A stretch of 64,000 nt of DNA from Pseudoalteromonas sp. OOF1S-7 (GCF_022347765.1 NZ_JAKRFZ010000010.1:1-64000), one strand, 5' to 3'. Shown: positions 17,097 through 26,963, counted from the stretch's first letter. The notes: generated by a model from the sequence alone, not told the origin. A program made the numbers and translations.

Positions 17097-18566
17097 TTAG
17101 CCCATGCGGTAGTTTGGAGCCTCTTTAGTGATCTGTACGTCATGGACGTGCGACTCACCCATACCAGCAGAGGTTACGCGGACAAACTGGGGTTTAGTGT
17201 TCAGCTCCAAAATGGTGCCGCATCCTGTCAGGCCCATGGCACTGCGGATCCCGCCCACTTGCTGGTGAATAATGGTGGCGATTGGGCCTTTGTAAGCCAC
17301 GCGGCCTTCAATGCCTTCCGGAACCAGTTTTTCAGCAGAATTGCTTTTCTGGAAGTAACGATCTGATGAACCTTCTTTTTGGTTCATCGCGCCCAGTGAG
17401 CCCATACCGCGGTATGACTTGTAGTAACGACCCTGATACAGCTCAACTTCACCCGGTGCTTCTTCAGTCCCTGCCAGCATAGAGCCAACCATCACACAAG
17501 ATGCACCTGCAACCAGGGCTTTAACGATGTCGCCAGAGAAACGAATACCGCCGTCAGCAATGACCGGAATGTCACGGCCTTTCAGGCCATCAACCGCATC
17601 CGAAATTGCCGTGATCTGAGGCACACCACAACCGGTTACGATACGTGTGGTACAGATAGAGCCAGGACCAATACCCACTTTAACCGCATCAACACCGGCG
17701 TCAGCCAGGGCTACTGCACCTTCAGCTGTGGCCACGTTACCCGCAACAATTTGCAAGTTCGGGTACGCTTCGCGGGTTGCTTTGACTCTGTCAATAACGC
17801 CCTGAGAGTGACCATGCGAAGTATCAATAAGTAGTACGTCAACGCCCGCAGCAACCAGCGCAGCAATACGCTCGTCGGTACCGGCACCCACACCAACCGC
17901 AGCACCTACGCGAAGACGGCCTTGCTCATCTTTACACGCGTTTGGTTTTTCCTGTGCTTTTTGGTAATCCTTAACGGTGATCATGCCTTTGAGTTTGAAA
18001 GCGTCGTCGACCACAAGGATTTTTTCAATGCGGTGTTCGTGCATCAGACCCAGGATCTCTTCGCGTGATGCGCCTTCTTTTACCGTCACCAGATCCGACT
18101 TTTGCGTCATCACAGAGGACACAGGCTTATCCAGTTTGGTTTCAAAACGCATATCACGGCTGGTGATAATACCTTCCAGCAGGTTGTTCTCACCCACGAC
18201 CGGGAAGCCTGAGAAGCCGTTTTCTTCAGCCAGCGCCAGGGTATCGGCAATGGTTTTGTCCGCGGTCACAGTAACCGGGAAAGACACAATCCCCGCTTCG
18301 TACGCTTTTACTTTGCGTACATTGCGCGCTTGCTCTTCAATGGTCATGTTTTTATGGATGAATCCAAGGCCGCCTTCCTGTGCAAGTGCAATTGCAAGGC
18401 GCGCTTCAGTGACTGTATCCATAGAGGCAGAAACTAATGGCAAATTAAGTTCAATACCACGAGTCAGGCGGGTTTTTAAGTTCGCAGTGTGTGGTAGAAC
18501 AGTCGAATGAGCGGGTACTAAAAGTACGTCGTCAAAGGTAAGGGCTTCTTTTGCAATTCTTAACAT
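17097..18566 (-). CDS. guaB: Inosine-5'-monophosphate dehydrogenase GuaB
   Basis: A 489-residue TIM-barrel enzyme oxidising IMP to XMP, the committed step to GMP. It has the substrate-binding N-terminus ([15 protein letters not shown]), an inserted pair of CBS domains (about 93-205) and the catalytic Cys in GPGSICTTR near residue 305. I start at ATG 18566 because it gives the [11 protein letters not shown] start seen in other IMPDHs; the frame extends to a TTG six codons earlier. First gene of guaBA, divergent from xseA. Confidence 0.98.
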   Translation of the reverse strand: MLRIAKEALTFDDVLLVPAHSTVLPHTANLKTRLTRGIELNLPLVSASMDTVTEARLAIALAQEGGLGFIHKNMTIEEQARNVRKVKAYEAGIVSFPVTVTADKTIADTLALAEENGFSGFPVVGENNLLEGIITSRDMRFETKLDKPVSSVMTQKSDLVTVKEGASREEILGLMHEHRIEKILVVDDAFKLKGMITVKDYQKAQEKPNACKDEQGRLRVGAAVGVGAGTDERIAALVAAGVDVLLIDTSHGHSQGVIDRVKATREAYPNLQIVAGNVATAEGAVALADAGVDAVKVGIGPGSICTTRIVTGCGVPQITAISDAVDGLKGRDIPVIADGGIRFSGDIVKALVAGASCVMVGSMLAGTEEAPGEVELYQGRYYKSYRGMGSLGAMNQKEGSSDRYFQKSNSAEKLVPEGIEGRVAYKGPIATIIHQQVGGIRSAMGLTGCGTILELNTKPQFVRVTSAGMGESHVHDVQITKEAPNYRMG

Positions 18567-18614
18567 GTGTGCGGCATCTCTCAAGTGAAACTGAGTATAA
18601 GGAATTGCGAGCGC

Positions 18615-18643
18615 ATTTTATCAGCGTTCCTTATGCGAGTAAA
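18615..18643 (-). promoter_or_regulatory. guaB promoter
   Basis: On the minus strand TTTACT (18638-18643), 17-bp spacer, TAAAAT (18615-18620), then GCGC. The GC-rich discriminator is the kind that confers stringent and growth-rate control, known for E. coli guaB. I see no clear PurR operator. Confidence 0.65.
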
Positions 18644-18697
18644 TAAAATTTAGCAAAAATATGCTAGAGTATTCGTGAATTTTTTATGGAGCTGAGT

Positions 18698-20062
18698 ATG
18701 TCGTTGCCACAACAAGAAAAAGTTTATTCGGTCTCGCGCCTCAATCGTGAGATCCGCAGTTTGCTGGAACAGGGGTTCGCTTCTTTACAGCTGACCGGCG
18801 AGATCTCCAACTTTGTCGCCCCGGCGTCCGGGCACTGGTATTTTTCTCTTAAAGATGACAAAGCCCAGGTAAAGGCAGCCATGTGGCGTGGCAACAACCG
18901 CTACTGCCGCTACCGGCCACAAAATGGTGAGCAGGTACTGGTTCAGGCCCGGGTGTCGGTGTATGAACCACGCGGTGACTACCAGCTGATCGTCGAACAG
19001 ATGGCTCCGGCAGGCGAAGGGCTGTTAAAACAACAGTTCGAAGCACTCAAGCTGCGCCTGGCGGGCGAAGGCTTGTTCAGCAGCCAGCATAAACAACCCC
19101 TGCCTGCGCGCATCAACCGGGTGGGCGTTGTCACCTCCCCGACCGGCGCGGCGATCAGAGACATTCTGTCGGTCCTGAAACGCCGGGCACCGCAGCTTGA
19201 GGTGGTGATCTACCCAACCCAGGTGCAAGGTCAGGAAGCCCATCACCAGATTGGGGCACAAATTGCGTTGGCAAACAGCCGCAATGATGTGGATGTGCTG
19301 ATCGTTGGCCGCGGCGGTGGTTCACTGGAAGATCTGTGGTGTTTTAACGAAGAAGCCGTGGCCAGAGCCCTGTTTGCCAGTCAGCTGCCGGTGATCAGCG
19401 CCGTCGGCCACGAGATAGATACCACCATCAGTGACTATGTTGCCGATTTGCGTGCACCAACGCCTTCTGCCGCGGCGGAGCTGGTCAGCCCCGATGGCGC
19501 GGAAATTCTGGCTCAGTTGCGCCAGCAAAAACAGCGTCTGACGGGAGCCATGCAGCGTTATGTATCCCAGCAAGGGCAGCAACTACACAATGTACACCAG
19601 CGCCTGTTACTGCAACACCCGCAAACTCAGCTGATGCAGCAGGCACAAAAAGTGGATGAGCTCAGCAGCCGTTTACACCGGGCAATGAGTCACCAGCAAC
19701 ATCGGGCACAAAGCCATGTTGCACTGACGCGGCAACGCTTAGCGCAATTTCATCCAGAGCAGAAACTGCGTTATGCCAGAGCGCATCTCGACGGCCTGAG
19801 AGATAAACTCATTCGCGCGATGCAGACCTCACAACAGCAGCACCAGCAACGCCTGGCGTTACTGGCGGCCAGGCTCGACAGCGTCAGTCCGCTGGCCGTT
19901 TTAGCACGTGGCTACAGCATCACTAAGTCTGGCGAGAAAGTGGTAAAATCCACTCAGGATGTAACTGCGGGCGATATACTCACTACAGAATTACACGATG
20001 GTCGTTTGCAAACCCAGGTTATAGATATCAATCCAGACAACCCAAATGGTGAAGACAGTTAA
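18698..20062 (+). CDS. xseA: Exodeoxyribonuclease VII large subunit XseA
   Basis: A 454-residue nuclease subunit with an N-terminal OB fold (about 8-100), the catalytic domain with GVVTSPTGAAIRD, VGRGGGSLEDLW and the invariant AVGHEIDTTISD, and a long Gln/His-rich coiled-coil region (about 270-400). ExoVII degrades single-stranded DNA in both directions with the small subunit XseB, which is not in the window. GGAG lies six bases before ATG 18698, so I prefer it to the ATG at 18686. Divergent from guaB as in E. coli. Its stop overlaps the convergent gene by 4 bp. Confidence 0.96.
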   Translation: MSLPQQEKVYSVSRLNREIRSLLEQGFASLQLTGEISNFVAPASGHWYFSLKDDKAQVKAAMWRGNNRYCRYRPQNGEQVLVQARVSVYEPRGDYQLIVEQMAPAGEGLLKQQFEALKLRLAGEGLFSSQHKQPLPARINRVGVVTSPTGAAIRDILSVLKRRAPQLEVVIYPTQVQGQEAHHQIGAQIALANSRNDVDVLIVGRGGGSLEDLWCFNEEAVARALFASQLPVISAVGHEIDTTISDYVADLRAPTPSAAAELVSPDGAEILAQLRQQKQRLTGAMQRYVSQQGQQLHNVHQRLLLQHPQTQLMQQAQKVDELSSRLHRAMSHQQHRAQSHVALTRQRLAQFHPEQKLRYARAHLDGLRDKLIRAMQTSQQQHQQRLALLAARLDSVSPLAVLARGYSITKSGEKVVKSTQDVTAGDILTTELHDGRLQTQVIDINPDNPNGEDS

Positions 20063-20709
20063 TACTCTGTGGCCAGCTCACGCATACTTTTGGTGCTAAA
20101 ATGCACCTGCATGCCGCGTGCTGTTTGCTGCGCGGCGCTGACCTTAAAGTACTTTATCCAGGCGCTGTTAAAGAGGCTGTCGTTCAGACGTTGCCATTGC
20201 ATGGTATCAACATCCTCGCCGCGAGGTGTAAAACTGAGCTGGCAGATATGTCGCTTGCAACCATAACTGGCGTAGCTGAAATAAGTGCTTAAGTCGCTGG
20301 TATAAAGAAAGTCGCCAAGCTGTAGTTCAAGTTCGTCAGCCCAGACAGGGTCACGTGTTTCCGTGCGAAAAATATCAGCAAGCTGGTGATTAATATTACC
20401 GGATGAATTGGGCTTAAGCACTGCAGAGGTTGGCTCGGACGCTGCCCTGACTTGCTCACGAGCTGTTGCCAACTCGTCTTGCAACAGTAATACCTGCTGC
20501 TCCAATGCGCTCAACTCTGTACTGTTGTGCAGAGCGGCAGTTGCGTGCTCTGGTACTTCAAATGTAGCCTCGAAGGCTGAGTGTTGATGGTCGACTTGGG
20601 TAGGTTGTGAGGGGGTGTCTGCCATCTCTGAAGCTATCCACCATGTTAATGGGGCAGCCATCACCGCCCCCAATAACATCCAGCACAGTTTTTGGTTCAG
20701 GTTATCCAT
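20059..20709 (-). CDS. Single-pass membrane-anchored protein, unknown function
   Basis: A 216-residue protein I do not recognise. It has one N-terminal hydrophobic segment (about 8-28, LCWMLLGAVMAAPLTWWIA), a Thr/Pro/His-rich stretch, a short coiled coil (about 70-95) and a C-terminal globular part with a Cys pair (YGCKRHICQL). The topology suggests a periplasmic C-terminal domain in which the cysteines could form a disulfide. The ATG at 20709 is preferred over an upstream GTG. It lies 28 bp after cysE on the same strand and may be cotranscribed with it. Confidence 0.65.
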   Translation of the reverse strand: MDNLNQKLCWMLLGAVMAAPLTWWIASEMADTPSQPTQVDHQHSAFEATFEVPEHATAALHNSTELSALEQQVLLLQDELATAREQVRAASEPTSAVLKPNSSGNINHQLADIFRTETRDPVWADELELQLGDFLYTSDLSTYFSYASYGCKRHICQLSFTPRGEDVDTMQWQRLNDSLFNSAWIKYFKVSAAQQTARGMQVHFSTKSMRELATEY

Positions 20710-20737
20710 CTGTACCACCCCGCTGGTCACTCAGATA

Positions 20738-21559
20738 CTACAGCATGGCGCTGGTATGGGATTCATTGCGGGCAACCAGATCTTCATCCAAAAAGTTCTG
20801 ATCCATCGATTCGGCCGGGCAAGCACACGGCGGTTTGCCCACCACTTTGGCAGGTACCCCTACCACAGTAGTGTGTGGCTCAACGGCTTTAAGGACCACT
20901 GAACCGGCACCGATACGTGCCCCCTCGCCTACTTCAATATTGCCCAGAACTTTCGCCCCCGCTCCAATCAGAACGCCGGCGCGTATTTTCGGGTGACGAT
21001 CCCCTTGTTCGTTACCGGTACCGCCTAAGGTCACCGACTGTAAAATAGAAACATTATTTTCGATTACCGCAGTCTCACCAATGACTATACCAGTCGCATG
21101 GTCAAACATAATGCCATGGCCGACTTGACAAGCAGGATGGATATCAACACCAAATACTTCGGATGTACGACTCTGGATAAAACGTGCGAGCTCTTTTCTG
21201 TCTTGTCGCCATAAGCAATGGGCGAGTCGGTGTGCTTGTATTGCATGAAAGCCCTTAAGGTTTGAGATAACGTTAAGATAGCTATCGGCAGCCGGGTCAC
21301 GATCTTTAACCGCTTTAATATCATGCGCGACATGCGTGAGCATCCGGTCACAATCCACAAAGGCCTGATCGAACAGCTCACGAATGGTGAACGCAGACAC
21401 CACGGCGTCTGCCAGCTTGTTCGCGACGATAAAGCTTAATGCCGCACCCAGACATTCGTGATTTAAAATACTTGAATAAACATGGGTGGCGAGCAGCGGC
21501 TCGCGGTCTACTAGTTCGGTCGCTTCCCGACGAAGCTTTTGCCAGATCTCGTGTCTCAT
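20738..21559 (-). CDS. cysE: Serine O-acetyltransferase CysE
   Basis: A 273-residue enzyme acetylating serine for cysteine synthesis. It has the N-terminal helical domain and a C-terminal left-handed parallel beta-helix of hexapeptide repeats, with HPACQVGHGIMFDHATGIVIGETA and the catalytic His/Asp region DRHPKI. It aligns with E. coli CysE (273) from the ATG at 21559. The frame is open 17 codons further but has no better start. In E. coli cysE follows gpsA; here an M16 peptidase and a MetF-like gene separate the two. Confidence 0.96.
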   Translation of the reverse strand: MRHEIWQKLRREATELVDREPLLATHVYSSILNHECLGAALSFIVANKLADAVVSAFTIRELFDQAFVDCDRMLTHVAHDIKAVKDRDPAADSYLNVISNLKGFHAIQAHRLAHCLWRQDRKELARFIQSRTSEVFGVDIHPACQVGHGIMFDHATGIVIGETAVIENNVSILQSVTLGGTGNEQGDRHPKIRAGVLIGAGAKVLGNIEVGEGARIGAGSVVLKAVEPHTTVVGVPAKVVGKPPCACPAESMDQNFLDEDLVARNESHTSAML

Positions 21560-21699
21560 ATACTGCACTATTTCAATTATTCCAAGGCCTTTGCCTATCT
21601 TACCCTGCAACTCAAAAAATTAGCAGTGATAGTCAACGGCTTCTTGCATCAATTTGTTATTAATTATAACCCGAAATGGTGAACTGGGGTGCAGAGCCT

Positions 21700-21755
21700 G
21701 ACGGATCAACAGATCCGCCGGGCCGATCACTGAGTCCAGCAATGGGACTCAGTCT
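21700..21755. other. Two hairpins between the M16 gene and cysE
   Basis: CGGATC-AACA-GATCCG (about 21702-21717) and ACTGAGTCC / GGACTCAGT (21729-21753) lie directly downstream of the M16 peptidase stop. Neither is followed by a clear T-run on the minus strand. They may stabilise the 3' end or terminate inefficiently. Confidence 0.5.
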
Positions 21756-21760
21756 GAGGG

Positions 21761-24634
21761 CTACTTAAATACCTCTGTTGCATTCATCACATCGATGTTC
21801 GCACCAGGAATTGCCAGCTTGTAGTTGGCAATTTGCTTATCTTCATCAATCAGCACTTGAGGCTTTTCAGCATTATAATGCATTGGTGACTCTGTCTGAT
21901 TCACTAAACGTGCTTTCATGTCATCCGCATCACCCGTTACAAACACATAGTGAATATTGTCACTTTGCAAGTTTTCACGGATCACCCGGTTAACGTCTTC
22001 CACACTCAGCGAAGCCAGTTGATCACGCACATAGCTGACAAACTCATCAGTGTTATAGAACTGACTATCCAGTGCATAGCCTAACTGACGATCCTGGCTG
22101 GCTACCATCTGAGGCACGAAGTTACTCAGGAAGTTACGGGTCGCCTGGAAGTCCTCTTCCGTCATCCCTTCGTTGATCAGCTTATCCAGCTCAAACTGTG
22201 CAACCCGCGTTGCAAAGTGGGCGTCGTTATTAGAACGCAGCGGACGTAACCATACCTGGAAGATTTGCTCTGAGCGGCCCAAGTTGGCATCCGGCTTAGT
22301 CTGGAACATACCGCGCGGGAAATACTCAATGTAAGCATAATCTCCATAGTTCATACCCCGCACCTGACGAATACGCTGGAACAGGTATGCATTTGAGTTA
22401 CGGTGCTCACCAAAGTAAGAGCGCACCAGCCACAAGGCGGTCCAGTCTTTACTGCTGCGGATGGTATCGATTGGGAAGCCAAATGACACCGCCGTCGATT
22501 TCGCACTTTTCTCAATGATGGTGGCATGACGACCCGCCAGTGCTGGCGCATCCGGGATACTCAGACGCGCTTCTTCGCCTTTAGGTAACTGGGCCAGATC
22601 GCTCAGCATACGTGCTTTCAGTTGCTCATTCAGCGCCCCGGTGATCCCCACATTCAGTTTTGCCTGAGTAAACTGGCTGCGATAGAAAGCTTTGACATCA
22701 TCGAGCGTCAACGCTTCGAGATCGGACAAATCGCCCAGGTTATAGCTCTCGTACGGATGACCCTGATAGAGCTTATGGTAAAGTACCTCTTTCCCCAGCT
22801 CTTCATCGTTAGACGCCTTAAGGCCTGCCTTGATATTATCGATCAGCTCTTTTTTCAGGCGCTTGAAGTCATCTTCACGAAAGCCCGGGTTTAGTAACTG
22901 CTCACTGACTAAGGCATACCACTGAGCTGCATTGTCTTTGTGCACCCGACCACGCAGTGACAGCATTTCTTTATCAATCTGATAATCAAAGCTACCTGCA
23001 ATGGGGTATAGCGCTTTTTGGATCTCTTTATAAGACTTGCTTTGTGACCCCCCATTAGCAATCATTGCTGCAGTCAGGGCTGCTACCCCTTTTTTGCCTT
23101 TCGGATCAGCCGCAGCACCGGTGTAAAATAACAAGTTCACATCCACCAAAGGCGATGCATTGGTGTTATCCAGTACGGCAAAATGGCGCTGTTTTGGCTC
23201 ACTTTGCTGTGCAACCAGGGTATCCAGTTCAACTTCTTTGTCGAAACCCTTCACTTTGGTCAGATCCGACATAGTTACAGTGGTTCGACCGCTGTCGACA
23301 AAATAACGATTTGCCACATCACGAATGTCTTCAGCCGTGATTGAATCACTGGTCGCATAAAGGGTATTGATGACTTCCGGGTCACGTTCAAAGTGCATGT
23401 ACTGAGCCAGCATACTGGCGATTGCCTGCGAAGAGTCTAAATCGTTGGCAAAACTGTATTTCAGGTTTGACTTCAGTGCCGCCAGTTTATCACTGTCGAC
23501 CAATTCAGTGCGTGCCGTTGCATACGTACGATTGATGGCGTCGCGGACCACAGCCAGATCGCTTTCTTCGTTGACCTTCACAAAGACATGCAACAAACCC
23601 GGATCTTTGGTCTCGGCGTTGTAAGTAAACATCTGACTGGCAATTTGCTTGTCGACCACTAACTCCTGATATAGCTCGGAGTTTTCAGAGAAGTAAAGTT
23701 GTGAGATCAGATCCAGTGCTGCCCGATCTTTTTTCTCCGGCTGCCACGCTGCCCCTTTGTACGAGACCAGCAACCAGTGGCCCGGCAGACCTTCATAATG
23801 TTCATGCACATACCTGGCCTGTTGCTGCTTAGGCTCGACCGGAATATCGGCCTCATAGTTGCCACGTTGCCAGCCGCCCCAGTGTTTTTTCACCATCTCC
23901 ATGGTTTTTTGCGGATCCACATCACCCACAATCACGATAGAGACGTACTCAGGCTTATAGAAGCGCTCAAAAAAGATCTGACCATATTCCATTTGATCGG
24001 GCATGGCTTCAATGTCTTCGAAGAAGCCCATGGTGGTGTGTTGGTAGGTGTGCTGGTCAAAGGCTTCTTTGCGCACTGCGCTCAGTAACTTGCGGATCGG
24101 ACTGGCGTTGTTCTTTAGGTACTCCCCTTTAACGGTCAGTGCTTCGGTGCGGAACTGAGATTCGCTGTAGCTGAGGTTCTGAAAGACATCCGCTTTGATC
24201 TCCAGTACTTTATCCAGATGCTCTTTAGAGAAATTCAGATGGTAGTTGGTGTAATCATTCGTGGTATAGGCGCGGTTATCCACTCCAGAATTTTTCATAA
24301 TGTCGGCATATATGTCCTGTGGGAACTTCTCCGATCCCTTAAACATCATATGCTCGAAAAAGTGCGCGAAACCGGTGCGCCCCGGCTCAACTTCGTTACG
24401 GGATCCAACAGACACCGGGATCTGCAGCGAGACCACATCCGGATAATCGGTTTTCACCACCATCACGCGTAAACCATTGTCCAGCTCTTCCAGCACATAG
24501 TCCTGAGCAAATACTTTGTTGTTTGCCTGCGCCTGAACCTGGGTTGGCGTCTGCTGAGTCGATTGCGACGTGGCTGCGCAGCCAGCCAGTGCCAGTGACA
24601 CCGCCAGGCTGGTCGCCAGTAATTTAAATTTCAT
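21761..24634 (-). CDS. M16-family zinc metallopeptidase lipoprotein
   Basis: A 957-residue peptidase with a lipoprotein signal (lipobox LAGC, Cys19), a first M16 half carrying the inverted zinc motif HFFEH (91-95) and a second M16 half without it, as in insulinase/pitrilysin-like double-domain enzymes. It is expected to sit in the periplasm or on an outer-membrane leaflet and degrade peptides. I use ATG 24634 with AGGGAAG upstream, which opens exactly into the signal peptide. It stands between the MetF-like gene (divergent) and cysE. The physiological substrate cannot be inferred. Confidence 0.9.
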   Translation of the reverse strand: MKFKLLATSLAVSLALAGCAATSQSTQQTPTQVQAQANNKVFAQDYVLEELDNGLRVMVVKTDYPDVVSLQIPVSVGSRNEVEPGRTGFAHFFEHMMFKGSEKFPQDIYADIMKNSGVDNRAYTTNDYTNYHLNFSKEHLDKVLEIKADVFQNLSYSESQFRTEALTVKGEYLKNNASPIRKLLSAVRKEAFDQHTYQHTTMGFFEDIEAMPDQMEYGQIFFERFYKPEYVSIVIVGDVDPQKTMEMVKKHWGGWQRGNYEADIPVEPKQQQARYVHEHYEGLPGHWLLVSYKGAAWQPEKKDRAALDLISQLYFSENSELYQELVVDKQIASQMFTYNAETKDPGLLHVFVKVNEESDLAVVRDAINRTYATARTELVDSDKLAALKSNLKYSFANDLDSSQAIASMLAQYMHFERDPEVINTLYATSDSITAEDIRDVANRYFVDSGRTTVTMSDLTKVKGFDKEVELDTLVAQQSEPKQRHFAVLDNTNASPLVDVNLLFYTGAAADPKGKKGVAALTAAMIANGGSQSKSYKEIQKALYPIAGSFDYQIDKEMLSLRGRVHKDNAAQWYALVSEQLLNPGFREDDFKRLKKELIDNIKAGLKASNDEELGKEVLYHKLYQGHPYESYNLGDLSDLEALTLDDVKAFYRSQFTQAKLNVGITGALNEQLKARMLSDLAQLPKGEEARLSIPDAPALAGRHATIIEKSAKSTAVSFGFPIDTIRSSKDWTALWLVRSYFGEHRNSNAYLFQRIRQVRGMNYGDYAYIEYFPRGMFQTKPDANLGRSEQIFQVWLRPLRSNNDAHFATRVAQFELDKLINEGMTEEDFQATRNFLSNFVPQMVASQDRQLGYALDSQFYNTDEFVSYVRDQLASLSVEDVNRVIRENLQSDNIHYVFVTGDADDMKARLVNQTESPMHYNAEKPQVLIDEDKQIANYKLAIPGANIDVMNATEVFK

Positions 24635-24825
24635 ATGCTTCCCTAAATCTGTAGTGATTATTATTGTTGGCCTCGCTTGTGTGAGGCACATGGTTCCCAA
24701 TTATGCCGCAATCCCGCCTTAATTCATCTTTGCGCGCTTATTTTATGTAAAAAAATATGAACTGCATCATGCCCAATAAACTCATCAACAAAACAAAGGC
24801 TTGATTCAATATCGTGAAAGCACCA

Positions 24826-24858
24826 TGAAAGAAATTCACTGGCATTGAATTTCTTTCA
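24826..24858 (+). promoter_or_regulatory. Two predicted MetR sites forming a 13-bp inverted repeat
   Basis: TGAAAGAAATTCA (24826-24838) and TGAATTTCTTTCA (24846-24858) each match the MetR consensus TGAA-N5-TTCA with A or T at the centre. They are perfect inverted copies of each other, with 7 bp between. They lie upstream of the -10-like TATATT (24893) of the MetF-like gene, a position suited to activation. Confidence 0.7.
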
Positions 24859-24866
24859 ATAAAAAA

Positions 24867-24906
24867 ATCTATCTAGACGTCTAAATGGCTGCTATATTAG
24901 ATCTCA
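24867..24906 (+). promoter_or_regulatory. Predicted MetJ operator (tandem met boxes)
   Basis: A perfect met box AGACGTCT (24875-24882) is flanked in 8-bp register by ATCTATCT (24867), AAATGGCT (24883) and, two units on, AGATCTCA (24899). MetJ binds tandem 8-bp boxes cooperatively with S-adenosylmethionine. The array overlaps the -10-like TATATT (24893-24898) and ends 30 bp before the ATG of the MetF-like gene, as expected for repression. Confidence 0.75.
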
Positions 24907-24935
24907 GACACTGAATTTTTGCCGGAATCAAGACC

Positions 24936-25892
24936 ATGGCGTTATCACTACAAGAGAAAATCTTAGACCCGAACCAAGGGGTATATTTGATTGGTACGAC
25001 TCCGCCCAAATCTGGTACGGAGCAGGACAAAGTGAAGCGTATTGCCACTAAGCTACTCGATCGTTTACACGAAATTGAATACGATGGCGTGGTCGTTTAT
25101 GACATTCAGGATGAAAGCAGCCGCACTAATGTGCCACGCCCTTTTCCGTTTAAAGAAACCGTCGATCCCTGTGAATACAGCCGTCTGGTTAAATCGTTGT
25201 CGCAGCTGGATGTGATCACCTATAAAAGTGTCGCACAGCGTGACAGCACAGAGTTTTCCCAGTGGCTTAACACCACGAAGCAGGAATTTGGCCTGAACAA
25301 CCTGGTGTTGGTTGGTTCTCCTTCCTCGCAGGGGAAAATCAGCTTGTCGCTGCCCGATGCCTATCAGGCGCTAGCCAAACATGATGAACGCTTTTTCCTC
25401 GGGGGAGTAACGATTGCGGAGCGCCATGCCTCAAAGCGTAATGAACATGAGCGCCTGATTGAAAAAACCACCCAGGGTTGTGAATTCTTTATTTCTCAGG
25501 CGGTTTACAATGCCCAGGCCACGATAGATTTAATCACCAGTTATGCCCGTACCTGCAAACAACAAGGGATTGCACCAAAACGCCTGATCCTGACCTTTAC
25601 CCCCTGCGGTGGTGAAAAAACGCTACAGTTTATGGAGTGGCTGGGGATCTCTGTGCCTGAGGCAACCAAATGGCGTATGCTGGATGCAGATAACACACTG
25701 AGTGAGTCGATCCGTATTTGTCGTGAGAACCTGGATTCAATTTTGCTCAGCTGTGCCCACCTGGATGTGCCGCTGGGTCTGAACATAGAAAGCCTGACCA
25801 ACCGAAAAGAAGAGATAGATGCGTCCATTAATCTGTATCGATTACTAAAGGCCACCATGGAGCTGACGCTGGCAGAAAAGCAGATCGCTTGA
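24936..25892 (+). CDS. Divergent methylenetetrahydrofolate reductase-like protein
   Basis: A 318-residue TIM-barrel-type protein of the MetF family, but far from E. coli MetF; the closest description I know is the 'mycobacterial-type' MTHFR. Alignable parts include the region near AERHASKRNEHERLIEK and CEFFISQAVYNAQATIDL (MetF flavin/folate region) and the C-terminal LGLNIESLTNRKEEI. The canonical reaction is reduction of 5,10-methylene-THF to 5-methyl-THF for methionine. Predicted MetR and MetJ sites directly upstream support a role in methionine metabolism. A bidirectional terminator follows. Whether a classical metF exists elsewhere cannot be seen here. Confidence 0.75.
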   Translation: MALSLQEKILDPNQGVYLIGTTPPKSGTEQDKVKRIATKLLDRLHEIEYDGVVVYDIQDESSRTNVPRPFPFKETVDPCEYSRLVKSLSQLDVITYKSVAQRDSTEFSQWLNTTKQEFGLNNLVLVGSPSSQGKISLSLPDAYQALAKHDERFFLGGVTIAERHASKRNEHERLIEKTTQGCEFFISQAVYNAQATIDLITSYARTCKQQGIAPKRLILTFTPCGGEKTLQFMEWLGISVPEATKWRMLDADNTLSESIRICRENLDSILLSCAHLDVPLGLNIESLTNRKEEIDASINLYRLLKATMELTLAEKQIA

Positions 25893-25909
25893 GCGATTCA
25901 CAAAGACAT

Positions 25910-25936
25910 AAAAAAACCGAGCTCATGCTCGGTTTT
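25910..25936. terminator. Bidirectional terminator between the MetF-like gene and gpsA
   Basis: AAAAAACCGAGC-TCAT-GCTCGGTTTTTT: a 12-bp stem with a tetraloop and T-runs on both strands, centred between convergent stops. Confidence 0.95.
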
Positions 25937-25952
25937 TTTATGTGACATCGAT

Positions 25953-26960
25953 TTATTCCGACTTTTGCTCTCTGCCAAGCAGAGCCATAGCCGCTTCTTT
26001 GACGTCTTTTTGCTGATACAGCACCTGATAGATCTGCTCCGTGATCGGCATTTCAATGCCACTACGCTTGGCCAGTAAGTACACTTCTTTGGTATTGCGA
26101 TATCCTTCAACCACCTGACCAATACTCTGCATGGCCGCTTCGACATTTTTGCCCTGGCCCAGTGCCAGGCCAAAGCGGCGGTTGCGTGACTGGTTGTCGG
26201 TACAGGTCAGGATAAGATCGCCCAGACCCGCCATGCCCATAAAGGTTTCAGAGCGTGCACCCAGTGATAATCCCAAGCGACACAACTCGGCAAGCCCTCG
26301 GGTGATCAATGCAGTTCTCGCATTCGCACCAAAACCGAAACCATCGGACATACCCGCGCCAATGGCAATCACATTTTTCACCGCACCACCGAGCTGAATA
26401 CCAATAAAGTCATCGTTGCTGTAGACCCGGAACGAACGGCCACAATGCAATAGCTTGGCCAGCTCAGCTCGAAATGCTTCACAACGGGACGACACCGAAA
26501 TCGCCGTTGGTAACCCGGCTGCCATTTCTTTAGCAAAGGTCGGGCCGGACAAAACCGCCAGCGGTACCTGCTCACCGAGTACGTCCAGCGCCACATCCTG
26601 CAGTAAACGCCCCGTATCAGGCTCCAGCCCTTTGGTGGCCCAGGCAACTTTTGCACCAGGTAATAAATGAGGCTTAATCGACTCCAGCGTCTGCGCAAAT
26701 GCATGGCTGGGTACCACCACCAGCACCAACCGACTGGCCTGAACAGCCTTGGTCAGTGAAGCTTCCAGCTGCAACGAGGCAGGGAAATCAATATCCGGTA
26801 AATAACGGGCGTTTTGACGCGAGTTGTCCAGCTGCGCAATTGCAGCGCTGTCACGCCCCCAGAGAGTAACCTGATGACCGTTGCGGGCGAAACAAATAGC
26901 AAGGGCGGTGCCATACGACCCCGCCCCTAATACGGTCACAGCTGACTGTGCTGTATTCAT
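25953..26960 (-). CDS. gpsA: Glycerol-3-phosphate dehydrogenase [NAD(P)+] GpsA
   Basis: A 335-residue enzyme reducing dihydroxyacetone phosphate to glycerol-3-phosphate for phospholipids. N-terminal Rossmann motif GAGSYGTA, the conserved SGPTFAKE and [13 protein letters not shown] with the catalytic Lys, and [10 protein letters not shown] are all present. The ATG at 26960 lies three bases after the secB stop; a GTG one codon earlier abuts it. secB-gpsA coupling matches E. coli. Last gene of the yibN-grxC-secB-gpsA cluster. Confidence 0.97.
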   Translation of the reverse strand: MNTAQSAVTVLGAGSYGTALAICFARNGHQVTLWGRDSAAIAQLDNSRQNARYLPDIDFPASLQLEASLTKAVQASRLVLVVVPSHAFAQTLESIKPHLLPGAKVAWATKGLEPDTGRLLQDVALDVLGEQVPLAVLSGPTFAKEMAAGLPTAISVSSRCEAFRAELAKLLHCGRSFRVYSNDDFIGIQLGGAVKNVIAIGAGMSDGFGFGANARTALITRGLAELCRLGLSLGARSETFMGMAGLGDLILTCTDNQSRNRRFGLALGQGKNVEAAMQSIGQVVEGYRNTKEVYLLAKRSGIEMPITEQIYQVLYQQKDVKEAAMALLGREQKSE

Positions 26961-26963
26961 CAC

